A DNA stretch of 64,000 nucleotides from Hemerocallis citrina. Lineage: Eukaryota; Streptophyta; Magnoliopsida; Asparagales; Asphodelaceae. Positions within the stretch are counted from its first letter, which is position 1. Each line of letters opens with the position of its first letter. The notes under the pieces are model-generated. The model saw nothing but the letters and a program-made list of their open reading frames with translations, was not told the origin of the DNA and searched no databases. Where the stretch lies: NCBI GenBank assembly GCA_017893485.1, contig CM030362.1:257280744-257344743 (forward strand), read 5' to 3'. Below are positions 10,958 to 22,399 of the stretch, piece after piece. The position numbers and the translations under genes were made by a program.

Positions 10958-13900
10958 TGTAACCCCTGTTTTTCACTTTTGGTATTTTTTGAGGGTATTT
11001 TTCATTTTAGTGAATTATTATTTTCCATTGTATTTTCGGAACAATAAATTTAATTATTTTTATTCTATAATATTTTTCTGGCAATTTTGACATCCTTTTG
11101 TGTTTGTGCGCCGTTTGGCCGTTTTTCCACATTTTGAGCTCTTTTCCTCAATTTCTAGATTCCGTTCATGTATAAATATTATTTTAGGGTCATGGTGGAT
11201 TTTTAGAAGAGTTTTGACCAATTTAAGATTTTGGCCCTTAAGGAGATTTTTAGGAGCCATAGGATTCATTGTATTTTGTATCCTCATTTGAAATCTATCC
11301 AATATCCATTACCCAATTGTATACCTATTGTTTCCTATTGATATCTGCTACCCATTAACCCACATTTGATCCCCTATAAATACCCCCTCATCTATTAATC
11401 CCTAACCCTAATCTTCTTTTTCCTTCTCTAATCAAACCCGGCCTTCCCCTCTCCTTCTCTTCTCTCCCGGCCTGCATACCACCCCAGGCCGACACCCCCT
11501 TGTGCTGCCCTAGCCATTGCCGACCATACAAACCCTCCCTTCTTCATCCATACAACTCCTTCTACATCAAAAACCCCATCTTTTCCTCTCCTTTGGTGGC
11601 CGGCATCTCAAAACAGCACCCATCCATCTCAAATCAGCCCCCTACATCCCCTTCGCTGATTTGGATAAGTGGGTATCACCCGCTTCGAGTTCGTGCTTCA
11701 AGAAGACGGTCGTAGGCAAGATTCGGTTCGTGGGTTCGCTTGAAATCGCACGTGGAAGGACTTTTGTTCGTGGGTTTTCTTTGAAGGCTTGGATTCGTCG
11801 CGTTCATCATCACATAAAGGCAAGTAACTTGTACTTAACTTCATTTGTATGATACAAGTAGAAAGTTCACCTAATAGGATAGTTGAGACTAGAGACGGCC
11901 AAAAAGGTTGATTTTTAATTGTGGATTTCGTCTCTATTGTTCAAAACAGGCCATAGACGACTTAGGACATGAAGTTTGATAGGGTTGTGCCTTAGGATTC
12001 ACCCAACGCGATTGTTATCGCATATGTGACATATTGTATACCCGATGTATGTTTGAACACCCATATGAGAAATACTAGATTTTGACATGTTAAATATCCT
12101 CCATTATGACATTTGGACAGTGGGTAGACAGCGTTTTGAATTTGGAAGAGTTTTGATGATTTTTTGAGGAAGTTATGATGTTTTGAAGTTGGTTGAGAAA
12201 TCTGGAAGTTGGATTGAACTGGATTGATTGTTGTTTTTACCTGGATTAGAGTCCGAATCTCAATATGGCTATTTCTGAGTAATTTGTAGAGAATTGAATC
12301 TAATTTCTAATCCCACTGATTTCACCCTGTGTGGAGTTCGTATGAATTAGTTATGATTATTTTAGTAACTGTATGCCGGTAGTTCCCAGATTCATTTCGG
12401 GGTAGATTTTATCACCAATTTATTTTCAAGATCCAAGTTAGACATAATTTCATAACACAATATTTTGTCCAGTGTTTCAATATGATGTTAGGTAGTTCTC
12501 TGATTTTTGTGGTAATTAAAAGATGAGTTTTGAGTGATGCCTTACATCCTTTTCTATAGATCGCTTTTGCTGTAAACTGCGTGTGATTGTATGTTGAATG
12601 CCGTGTTCACCTTATTTCTAATTACTGTATGAATATTTCATGTGAGATATGAAAGTTAGGTAATTGTGTATACTTTCACCCTGTTTTGGCGGGAGTGGAT
12701 TCTGATGCGCTGTTTGCAAGATGTGTTCCATTTTGTACAGCGGTGTTGAAGAATTCCAGATCCATCAAAACTGTGTTATGTGTTATTTTCTATTTTTGAA
12801 AACATATCTATACTTTCTGGAAAAATATGAAAATCTATATTTTGAGACTATACTTATAGGGGATTACCCCAGAATTTTCGTGGGTTTAATTGATGACTTT
12901 ATATGCTGTTTTCATGTGGTTTAAGTTATTCCCCTGTTTTCTGACTGTACATGAAAACTGTGTTGAATTGTGTCTCGAGTCATGATGTTGTGAACTAGTA
13001 TATGGATTTATTATAACCGTTAGAAGCGTGTGGATGTCTAAATTCCAGATCATTCGACGGATCATGATTTGCATGCCTGTAGATCTTTGGATCACTGATT
13101 ATGTACAGACTGGTCTTGCTGTCCTATTTATAAACATATACCATTTTTCTCGTATTTGCGAATGTTTTGCACCTATACTTGCTGATCTAATTCCCTGAGA
13201 CTAAACCTGATTATGACCTGTTAGTTGACATTATTTAGCACACTCTCAAGCTTGTTGATGATCTTAATAATAAAAGTAATCAAGCCGGGATTTAATGGGA
13301 AAGATCTAGTAGTGGATAGTGCAGAAACGTGTACTCGGAAGGGGGCCCGTGTTTCCCATATTTAGAATTTGGTATATGATTTGGATTATTTGGAATTTGG
13401 TATATGATTTGGATTACTGTTTCCTGTACCTGAGTATACTGCCCTGCATGGTCCCCTATGAAATCTAAAGCGAAACTGCGTTGACTGTAACAACCATGTG
13501 ATAAAAAGATGGCACATGAAGTGTTACTTAGATAGTAATAATACAACATATTAATATATGATTACCTGTATACCTGTTACCTGCACCTGATATTCCTGTT
13601 ACCTGTTTTTCCTGATACTTGATATAGATTTACTCGAATACCTGATAATTATACATGCTACCTGTTTACCTGTTGACTTTACATTTGACATATATTTACC
13701 TATACCTGTTAGTATATCCTGTGGTTAGATAGTGTCCATGTGCTTGTATCCTATTCTATTTTGTGACCCGGACTTGCCATTGACGGGTACTGTGTTTTCT
13801 TCTTTCCCTTTTTCCTGCATTCGATGATTGCAGATTTTGGAGGACAGGATTCTTGAAGGTATTGGCGAGATGAAGTTCTAGTTGCCTGAAGCTTTGCTAT

Positions 13901-14215
13901 CTATATTTATTTTCTGTTGCTCATTTAGAACATTGTATCTGTTACTTGTATTTATTTCTGGTATTTGGGCAATATGACCCAGGAATATTTGTGTATTTTC
14001 AGATCATGATTATTTGAGGTTAATACATTTTATTTCAAGTATTTTGTTGGTATTTAGTTCATATGTGCATGTGGTTGATTTTTCTGGCTTCCGACTCTGA
14101 TTATACTGTGATATGTTGTAAAGATTTTCCTGAACAGCTTAAGGATGATATTAATCATTCGCTGGGCTTTTGTTACGTACTCGTATTCCGTATTTTTGGG
14201 AAGCGGGGCATGACA
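10958..14215 (+). repeat. 5' LTR of element C
   Basis: Runs from TGTAACCCCTGTTTTTCAC to GAAGCGGGGCATGACA. It holds a TATA box near 11375, a CT-rich leader (11420-11800), the motif AAGGCAAGTAACTTGTAC at 11817, two 28-bp repeats near 13362-13420 and ACCTGTT-type repeats at 13562-13700. Open frames such as 11517-11852 occur identically in both LTRs and carry no known domain, so they are not annotated as genes. Confidence 0.92.
11375..11383 (+). promoter_or_regulatory. TATA box of C 5' LTR promoter
   Basis: TATAAATAC lies about 417 bp into the LTR and is followed by a pyrimidine-rich leader. The same box recurs in the 3' LTR at 19559-19567. This marks the probable U3/R region. Confidence 0.6.
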
Positions 14216-14225
14216 GGGTTTTCAG

Positions 14226-14237
14226 TGGTATCAGAGC
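14226..14237 (+). other. Primer-binding site of C (initiator tRNA-Met)
   Basis: TGGTATCAGAGC starts 10 bp after the 5' LTR. It is complementary to the 3' end of plant initiator tRNA-Met, the standard primer for most plant LTR elements. The 10-bp gap is longer than the usual 1-5 bp. Confidence 0.85.
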
Positions 14238-14851
14238 ATCAGGTTTGGCTAATGTATTAGTTGACTAATATATTAGACAAGTTTGGCTCGAACTGGGATC
14301 TGCGCAACATTTCACCAACCATACATGCATAAGTGAATTATTACCAACAGTGATCTGGATACTAGTCTTATTCCTTTCTTTTTGATCCCTTCTTATTCGA
14401 TTTCCTTGATTCCTTGTTTCTTCCGTATCTTTTAGTCATTCTCATTGGTTGATTCCTTATTGGGTATAGTTTCGTTCTTTCCGTACCCATATTCCTTTGA
14501 TTCTTTCTTTCATCTTCATTTGTTGACTCATTTTGAGTATCGTGCTAGTTATCCCATTTCTGCCATATTCTCTTCAAATTCCGCTTGTGCCCCCTCGTTC
14601 CTTTTCCGTCATATTCAATTCTTTGATTTCTTATTTTTCTTTCGTCCCTTGTAGTCGTCCTCCTTTGTTGACTCTTTATTGAGTATAAAATCCATTCTTC
14701 TCTTGCCTGTATTTTCTTTATAATATATATATATATTCGAATATTTTGTGTATTTCGATTATTATTATATTTTGGATCTTCTATAAAATTGTTTTCTAAA
14801 ATTTTATTATTTCGAATAACTGTGTATTTTAATATCACAGATTTTCAAAAC
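14238..14851 (+). other. Non-coding pyrimidine-rich interior of C with ~73-bp degenerate repeats
   Basis: The stretch is T/C-rich. The phrase TTG(A/G)TTGA.TC...TTG(A/G)GTAT recurs near 14446, 14518 and 14663, a spacing of about 73 and 2x73. No gag-like frame is visible. Confidence 0.6.
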
Positions 14852-15153
14852 GTATCTGTAACTCCTGTTTCCCCGTATTTGTATTTTATACCGTATTTCT
14901 CTCGTTTGTACTCTTTTGTCTATTTGAGATCCCGTATTTTGTTTCTATTCGAATAAAGTCATCAGTTTGTTTCGACTCAATTTCTGACCCTTTTATCAAA
15001 CTCAATTGTGTGCCATTTGTATCGTTCTTCATGAGAAATGGACCGATTCTTCTCATTTATCTCTCTAATCCCCATTATTGTGCATTTGGACCATTTCTCA
15101 TGTTGGGCTCTTTTTGAAACGGATCACCAAAACCCAATACCCACAAACCCTCT

Positions 15154-15160
15154 TATATAA
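15154..15160 (+). promoter_or_regulatory. TATA box of LTR D promoter (candidate)
   Basis: TATATAA at about 300 bp into the LTR precedes ACCCTAATC-type sequence and a GC-rich leader, parallel to C. Confidence 0.5.
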
Positions 15161-16877
15161 ACCCTAATCCCAACCCTAATCTGCTGTTTTTAACCTTAAT
15201 CACCCCCACCGCCGCTAATCATCTTCTTCACCTTCGTCCAGATCTCTCGTTCGTTCGCCAACCCACTCTGATCCCCTCCGATCGCCAGCCACACCCTCGC
15301 CTCCACCGCCATCATCCACCACCGTACCCAACGCTCCTGAACCCATCGTCTCCCTCAACTCCCGAACCCATCTCGCCTCGCCACCGCACACTCCATCACC
15401 ATTGCCCTTCCCCGTTCGCCTCCAATGCCAGCACCATCACAGCCGCAACTGATCCCCTCGCCGTGTACTTCCCTCACCCTCCGGAGTCCCCTCCTAGCGC
15501 CCTCGTCGCCGTTCAGCCCAATCATCGTCGCCCCTGTTTTCCGAGCGAAAACAGAGCAGCACCGCGTCGCTCCACCACAGTCGTCGCCGCCTTTTCGTGG
15601 TTGTCGCAGCCATGCCGTCGCGTCGCCGTCGAAGACGCTGCCGGTCGCCACCGCACCTTCCCTCTCCCTCGCTCGCCGGTTCGTCGAGGAAGTGAACGAA
15701 GAAGAAGAAGAGGAACAGTAGTGGGCGGGATTTAATCTCAGGCGTCGGATCGCATCAGGATCCGCGCGCTGTGATCGGTGTCCCGTGTTTCGTCACAGCG
15801 GATCCTACAACCGCTGTCCGCTGTTTTGATCGGATCCGGTGCGAGGCTGCAATCCTATTCGCTGGTTTGGTGTTCTGTGTTTGGGCGCAGCAAATCCCAG
15901 ATCGCCGTTTGCTGTTCTGGACCGATCGTGTGTGGGTGGAAAACTTGATCTTCGGCTATTTTGCACGCGCTTTTCGAGGATATTTCCGGGGATTTTTCTA
16001 CTCTATTGCTTCAACAAGCGGAGATTTCAACCGTCGATTTAAGGCAAGTAACCTTGTACATCTTATTGTCCTAGTACAAGTCTCTTTGAAATACCACATG
16101 TAGTTAGTTGTGACTCTCCTTTGAAATATCATAGTAAAACAATTTGAACCTTCAAACTCACCAATCTAAGAGTCACAAAACTTCCTCGTAATAAATAATA
16201 ATTCAATTGGACTCTTTTATCTCCTTGAACTTGCGAATCACATGGACATATGAATTAAGGACCCCTAGAAATTATAGACGCATATAAATTTAGTGTTTTG
16301 GCAATTTGTGATTATTATGACTTGAAAAATATTATTATTCGCTGTTTGATTCCCATTACCATGTATTTGTGCCACATAATGATTTTAGATATCAAATTAC
16401 ATAATTCTATGAAATCTACATTAGTGAATTATTTCCCTATGTTGCTGTCTGGATTTTCTTTTGAGGTTTCGACCCTTTTAACATTAGAATTTGGGCCCGA
16501 GGCCTGAATATGAAACGTAGATCAGGATGTGTAGATGTCGATAGACTCCAGAATGATTGAATTTGGAGTTACGGTCTAGGAGATATGGCTGTTATACTGC
16601 AGCTGTGTCAGTAGGCGCAGTCTTGTAAAAACTGCTGTATATATTGACTTTGCGAATTATTTTAGCTGTACAAACAGCGTGCGTTTGACTCCAAATTTTG
16701 TGTGTAGCTGCTGGACATCATCTAGGACATCCCTAAAATTTTCTAGAATTAATTTACAACATTTACTTAGGTGTGCTTGCTTGATAAGAGTTAATAACAA
16801 TAACAAGCCGGGGTTTGGGAAAGATTATAGAGTGGACAATATAGATACGTGTACTCGGAAGGGGGCCCGTGTTTCCC

Positions 16878-17055
16878 AATACTTGGTTCATGAACTTGTT
16901 ATATCTTGTTCGATTCATGGAGTCGGTTACTCGGCTCATGAACTTGTTTGATTCTTGAACCCATTGTGTGGTTCTTGAACTTGCTTGTGGATTCGCGAAC
17001 TTGCTTCGCGAACTTGTTATTTAATTTTCAATTCATGAACCAAGGCTTGCTTGAT
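16878..17055. repeat. Short tandem phrases (TTCATGAACTTG type) in LTR D
   Basis: Variants of TTCATGAACTTG recur around 16888, 16935, 16950, 16970, 16993, 17005 and 17033. The block sits where A and C carry their 28-bp repeats, between GTGTTTCCC and CTGAGTACGCCGCCC. Confidence 0.65.
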
Positions 17056-18024
17056 ACTTGATACCTGAGTACGCCGCCCTATAAAATCCATTACTAGATC
17101 TAAACGCAATTGATTTGACTGTAGCAACCATGTAGTAAAAGAATGGATGCATGTCGTGCTACCTAGCTAGTAACTCACCACTAGACTTGAACTTGATAAC
17201 TTGGACTCGATAACTTGAACTAGACTTGGACTTGAGAAACTTGAGCTAGATAACTTGACACTTGGACTTGATGACTAGACATTTGAGACCTGACATTCAA
17301 AATAACATATGACACTAGACTTGAGTTTGACACTTGATATTAATTACCCTTATAGGTGTACCTGACATGTGTTTCACCACTAGCAGTTGTTATCCAATCT
17401 AGTTATTAAGATGTTTTCCTCTTGCTAGATAGTCCCTGAATTTTGTTCATTACTTGTTATAACTCTGCCTATTCTTGATTCCAATTCTTGTTTTCCCCTT
17501 TCTTGTACTTGCTTTTACTATTTGTGGCCCTAGCTTGCACTAAGGGCATTTTCCCTTGTTTTTCCTTTGTTTCCCTGTTTATATTATTAAACAGACTTGG
17601 GAGACAAGCTATCTGCTGGAATTGGCGAGCAGACATTTCAGGTTTTGCTTGGAGCAAGGATCTGTTTAAATAGTTGCTTCCTTAAGGTATTTGTCTCTTC
17701 TGTTGTTAAGACTTGTTTCCGAGTTTATACTTGATCCAGACATGTGAACTATTTGAACATTATTATTTGTTTAAATTGTTTTCTGCTGCTTAATAAATTA
17801 TTCATGCATGCTTGGTTATATATATTTCTCTTGTATATTCTTGTTATGATGCTGAGTCGATCCTACAGCTTATGGATGATGTAAAAATCATTCGCTGGGC
17901 TTCGTCACGTACTCGTATTCCATATTTTTGGGAAGCGGGGCGTGACAGTATCTTCGTACTTAAATTGAGTAATCAATATCTAAGTACGTGTGGAAGATCG
18001 CATCATTTCGTTCATCGTTTTGTT

Positions 18025-18220
18025 GCAACTGGATGTCGAGATGGCAAACATGCTACTAGACATCAATGGAGGCAAATTGCAACTGGATACCGGTGAGGCA
18101 AAATGTGCAACCGAATATCCAGATAGTAAGCTGCAACCTGATGTCTTGGAGGCAAACCTGCAACTTGATGTCGAGAAGGCAAGACTACAGATGGATATAA
18201 ATGAGGCGAAACCACATCAA
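18025..18220 (+). repeat. ~30-bp repeats (GGCAAA.CTGCAACTGGATGTC) in the interior of C
   Basis: A unit of about 30-33 bp with the core TGCAACTGGAT and GAGGCAAA repeats about six times. It happens to stay open (LQLDVEMANMLLDI...), but I regard the frame as a by-product. The same unit occurs, inverted, in the second internal region of the W-Y-Z chain at 50765-50965. Confidence 0.8.
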
Positions 18221-18224
18221 AGAA

Positions 18225-18600
18225 ATTCTACTATTATTATTATCGTTTTGCTTATTATTATTAGTATTATTATTATTTTCATTATTACTATTACTATTAT
18301 TATTATCGTTTTCCTTATTATTATTAGTATTATTATTATTTTCGTTATTACTATTACTATTATTAGTGTTGTATTTTCTTACTATTTTAATTTTGATGTT
18401 GATGTTGAATTACTTTCACTAAATTGATGAACCCCAAATTATTTTCTGGCTTGTATTATTATCCTTACCAGTATGGTTAATATTTTATTATTATTATTTT
18501 TACCAGTATATTTATGATGATTATTATTTTTATTATTTTTGTCATTATTATTTTATTATTATTATGTGTTGATTTTGTATTATTAATATTATTTTTTGTT
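18225..18600. repeat. ATT-rich low-complexity block with a 66-bp duplication
   Basis: TTA/ATT trinucleotides dominate. A segment of about 66 bp (ATTATCGTTTT.CTTATTATT...) is present twice between 18232 and 18365. The long hydrophobic frames across it are artefacts of the trinucleotide repeat. Confidence 0.85.
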
Positions 18601-18750
18601 AATGCCCATTAGTTCTGACCTAATTATTTCAATTAAATCCCTCATCTCAACCCCAATTGTATTCTGTTATCTCATTCTTTTCTTCCTGCTCGGATCGTTG
18701 CTGGGTGTCGCGTGGTCTACAACGATATGTCTGCGGCTTGGAACATCACC

Positions 18751-18822
18751 ATCAGAGTGGCGCAGCGGAAGTGTGGTGGGCCCATTACCCACAGGTCTCA
18801 GTATCATATTGGTGCTTATCCT
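18751..18822 (+). pseudogene. Initiator tRNA-Met-like sequence inside element C
   Basis: ATCAGAGTGGCGCAGCGGAA and onward through the anticodon region (GTGGGCCCATTACCCAC, anticodon CAT) to AGGTCTCAGTATC at 18805 matches plant initiator tRNA-Met with only about four differences in 55 nt. The acceptor 5' strand, D arm with A-box (TGGCGCAGCGG), anticodon arm and start of the T arm are present. The T loop and 3' acceptor strand (18806-18822) are badly degraded, so no functional tRNA is expected. It sits in the interior of an element whose PBS is copied from this same tRNA. It could be a capture during reverse transcription or an older tRNA pseudogene carried along. Confidence 0.75.
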
Positions 18823-19108
18823 TCCTTGCATTGTTTGGATCCCTCTATCTCTTGCAATTGTTCTCATCCGTTGACTTATTAGTTGATTTAATTCTTCCCT
18901 GTCTTTTCTCTCATTGATTTCAGTTCTGACTACTCCTTTATTGCTTTGTTATCTGGTGTTAATTATTTCCTTTTGATACTGTTCATTCTCTTTCTGCGTG
19001 CCATTGATCCATTGATATCAACTTCCTTCTTTTCTGGTATTGTCTCTACTTTGTTGCCCTTCCCCAGTTTGCTTTTGCTGTGTCCTATGTACCGCCTACA
19101 CAAATTTC
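18823..19108. other. Non-coding 3' interior of C
   Basis: T-rich sequence with no coding motif, tandem repeat or RNA structure that I can identify. Confidence 0.4.
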
Positions 19109-19141
19109 GGGGACGAAATTTTGTTGTAAGGTGGGTAGGAT
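19109..19141 (+). other. PPT region of C
   Basis: GGGGACGAAATTTTG is followed by AAGGTGGGTAGGAT and then the TG of the 3' LTR. A '(G)GGACGAAATT' phrase before the purine tract is typical of Tekay/Del-like elements; element G has a decayed equivalent at 60016-60046. Confidence 0.75.
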
Positions 19142-22100
19142 TGTAACCCCTGTTTTTCACTTTTGGTATTTTTTGAGGGTATTTTTTATTTTAGTGAATT
19201 ATTATTTTCCATTGTATTTTCGGAACAATAAATTTAATTATTTTTATTCTATAATATTTTTCTGGCAGTTTTGACCTCCTTTTGTGTTTGTGCGCCGTTT
19301 GGCCGTTTTTCGACATTTTGAGCTCTTTTCCTCAATTTCTAGATTCCGTTCATGTATAAATATTATTTTAGGGTCATGGTGGATTTTTAGAAGAGTTTTG
19401 ACCAATTTAAGATTTTGGCCCTTAAGGAGATTTTTAGGAGCCATATGATTCATTGTATTTTGTATCCTCATTTGAAATCTATCCAATATCCATTACCCAA
19501 TTGTATACCTATTGTTTCCTATTGATATCTGCTACCCATTAACCCACATTTGATCCCCTATAAATACCCCCTCATCTATTAATCCCTAACCCTAATCTTC
19601 TTTTTCCTTCTCTAATCAAACCCGGCCTTCCCCTCTCCTTCTCTTCTCTCCCGGCCTGCATACCACCCCAGGCCGACACCCCCTTGTGCTGCCCTAGCCA
19701 TTGCCGACCATACAAACCCTCCCTTCTTCATCCATACAACTCCTTCTACATCAAAAACCCCATCTTTTCCTCTCCTTCGGTGGCCGGCATCTCAAAACAG
19801 CACCCATCCATCTCAAATCAGCCCCCTACATCCCCTTCGCTGATTTGGATAAGTGGGTATCACCCGCTTCGAGTTCGTGCTTCAAGAAGACGGTCGTAGG
19901 CAAGATTCGGTTCGTGGGTTCGCTTGAAATCGCGCGTGGAAGGACTTTTGTTCGTGGGTTTTCTTTGAAGGCTTGGATTCGTCGCGTTCATCATCACATA
20001 AAGGCAAGTAACTTGTACTTAACTTCATTTGTATGATACAAGTAGAAAGTTCACCTAATAGGATAGTTGAGACTAGAGACGGCCAAAAAGGTTGATTTTT
20101 AATTGTGGATTTCGTCTCTATTGTTCAAAACAGGCCATAGACGACTTAGGACATGAAGTTTGATAGGGTTGTGCCTTAGGATTCACCCAACGCGATTGTT
20201 ATCGCATATGTGACATATTGTATACCCGATGTATGTTTGAACACCCATATGAGAAATACTAGATTTTGACATGTTAGATATCCTCCATTATGACATTTGG
20301 ACAGTGGGTAGACAGCGTTTTGAATTTGGAAGAGTTTTGATGATTTTTTGAGGAAGTTATGATGTTTTGAAGTTGGTTGAGAAATCTGGAAGTTGGATTG
20401 AACTGGATTGATTGTTGTTTTTACCTGGATTAGAGTCCGAATCTCAACATGGCTATTTCTCAGTAATTTGTAGAGAATTGAATCTAATTTCTAATCCCAC
20501 TGATTTCACCCTGTTTGGAGTTCGTATGAATTAGTTATGATTATTTTAGTAACTGTATGCCGGTAGTTCCCAGATTCATTTCGGGGTAGATTTTATCACC
20601 AATTTATTTTCAAGATCCAAGTTAGACATAATTTCATGCCACAAGATTTTTTCCAGTGTTTCAATATGATGTTAGGTAGTTCTCTGATTTTTTTGGTAAT
20701 TAAAAGATGAGTTTTGAGTGATGCCTTACATCCTTTTCTATAGATCGCTTTTGCTGTAAACTGCGTGTGATTGTATGTTGAATGCCGTGTTCACCTTATT
20801 TCTAATTACTGTATGAATATTTCATGTGAGATATGAAAGTTGGGTAATTGTGTATACTTTCACCCTGTTTTGGCGGGAGTGGATTCTGATGCACTGTTTG
20901 CAAGATGTGTTCCATTTTGTACAGCGGTGTTGAAGAATTCCAGATCCATCAAAACTGTGTTATGTGTTATTTTCTATTTTTGAAAACATATCTATACTTT
21001 CTGGAAAAATATGAAAATCTATATTTTGAGACTATACTTATAGGGGATTACCCCAGAATTTTCGTGGGTTTAATTGATGACTTTGTATGCTGTTTTCATG
21101 TGGTTTAAGTTATTCCCCTGTTTTCTGACTGTACATGAAAACTGTGTTGAATTGTGTCTCGAGTCATGATGTTGTGAACTAGTATATGGATTTATTATAA
21201 CCGTTAGAAGCGTGTGGATGTCTAAATTCCAGATCATTCGACGGATCATGATTTGCATGCCTGTAGATCTTTGGATCACTGATTATGTACAGACTGGTCT
21301 TGCTGTCCTATTTATAAACATATACCATTTTTCTCGTATTTGCGAATGTTTTGCACCTATACTTGCTGATCTAATTCCCTGAGACTAAACCTGATTATGA
21401 CCTGTTAGTTGACATTATTTAGCACACTCTCAAGCTTGTTGATGATCTTAATAATAAAAGTAATCAAGCCGGGATTTAATGGGAAAGATCTAGTAGTAGA
21501 TAGTGCAGAAACGTGTACTCGGAAGGGGGCCCGTGTTTCCCATATTTAGAATTTGGTATATGATTTGGATTATTTGGAATTTGGTATATGATTTGGATTA
21601 CTGTTTCCTGTACCTGAGTATACTGCCCTGCATGGTCCCCTATGAAATCTAAAGCGAAACTGCGTTGACTGTAACAACCATGTGATAAAAAGATGGCACA
21701 TGAAGTGTTACCTAGATAGTAATAATACAACATATTAATATATGATTACCTGTATACCTGTTACCTGCACCTGATATTCCTGTTACCTGTTTTTCCTGAT
21801 ACTTGATATAGATTTACCCGAATACCTGATAATTATACATGCTACCTGTTTACCTGTTGACTTTACATTTGACATATATTTACTTATACCTGTTAGTATA
21901 TCCTGTGGTTAGATAGTGTCCATGTGCTTGTATCCTATTCTATTTTGTGACCCAGACTTGCCATTGACGGGTACTGTGTTTTCTTCTTTCCCTTTTTCCT
22001 GCATTCGATGATTGCAGATTTTGGAGGACAGGATTCTGGAAGGTATTGGCGAGATGAAGTTCTAGTTGGCTGAAGCTTTGCTATCTATATTTATTTTCTG

Positions 22101-22399
22101 TTGCTCATTTAGAACATTGTATCTGTTACTTGTATTTATTTCTGGTATTTGGGCAATATGACCCAGGAATATTTGTGTATTTTCAGATCATGATTATTTG
22201 AGATTAATACATTTTATTTCAAGTATTTTGTTGGTATTTAGTTCATATGTGCATGTGGTTGATTTTTCTGGCTTCCGACTCTGATTATACTGTGATATGT
22301 TGTAAAGATTTTCCTGAACAGCTTAAGGATGATATTAATCATTCGCTGGGCTTTTGTTACGTACTCGTATTCCGTATTTTTGGGAAGCGGGGCGTGACA
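19142..22399 (+). repeat. 3' LTR of element C
   Basis: Same length as the 5' LTR and about 99 per cent identical by hand comparison. Differences include CAATTTTGACATCC/CAGTTTTGACCTCC near the start and a cluster of about four changes near 20640-20655. It ends TGACA, followed by the TSD TAGAC. Confidence 0.92.

Larger units (their letters stand above)
14857..17947 (+). mobile_element. Solo LTR 'D' nested in element C
   Basis: Runs from TGTAACTCCTGTTTCCCC to GAAGCGGGGCGTGACA with perfect GTATC copies at 14852-14856 and 17948-17952. It is a relative of LTRs A and C (same ends, same GTGTACTCGGAAGGGGGCC phrase at 16848, same AAGGCAAGTAAC motif at 16041). Its GC-rich leader (15190-15770) differs. 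It inserted into C, which is itself young, so D arrived very recently and has already lost its interior and one LTR. Confidence 0.9.
10958..22399 (+). mobile_element. Young non-autonomous LTR element 'C' (LARD-like)
   Basis: Two LTRs of identical length (3258 bp; 10958-14215 and 19142-22399) surround a 4926-bp interior. The whole is flanked by perfect TAGAC copies (10953-10957 and 22400-22404). A PBS for initiator tRNA-Met follows the 5' LTR, and a purine tract precedes the 3' LTR. I count roughly 29 substitutions and no indels between the LTRs (about 0.9 per cent), so insertion was recent. After removing nested solo LTR D, the interior is about 1.8 kb with no gag or pol motif in any frame. 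It must have been mobilised in trans by a related gypsy element. The PPT-side motif TTCGGGGACGAAATTTT resembles Tekay/Del chromoviruses, which suggests the helper. Confidence 0.92.

Noticed and set aside
11500..11852. A 111-codon frame that also appears almost unchanged at 19701-20036
   Set aside because: Its apparent conservation only reflects the two LTRs of the young element C; there is no domain, and the equivalent part of D is not open in the same way.
15355..16103. Open frames of up to 110 codons in LTR D
   Set aside because: Same reason: GC-rich LTR leader, frames on both strands, Pro/Arg/Ser-rich low complexity and no known domain.
18201..18427. Long hydrophobic open frames resembling membrane proteins
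   Set aside because: They are read straight through ATT/TTA trinucleotide repeats; codon content is set by the repeat and no family motif is present.
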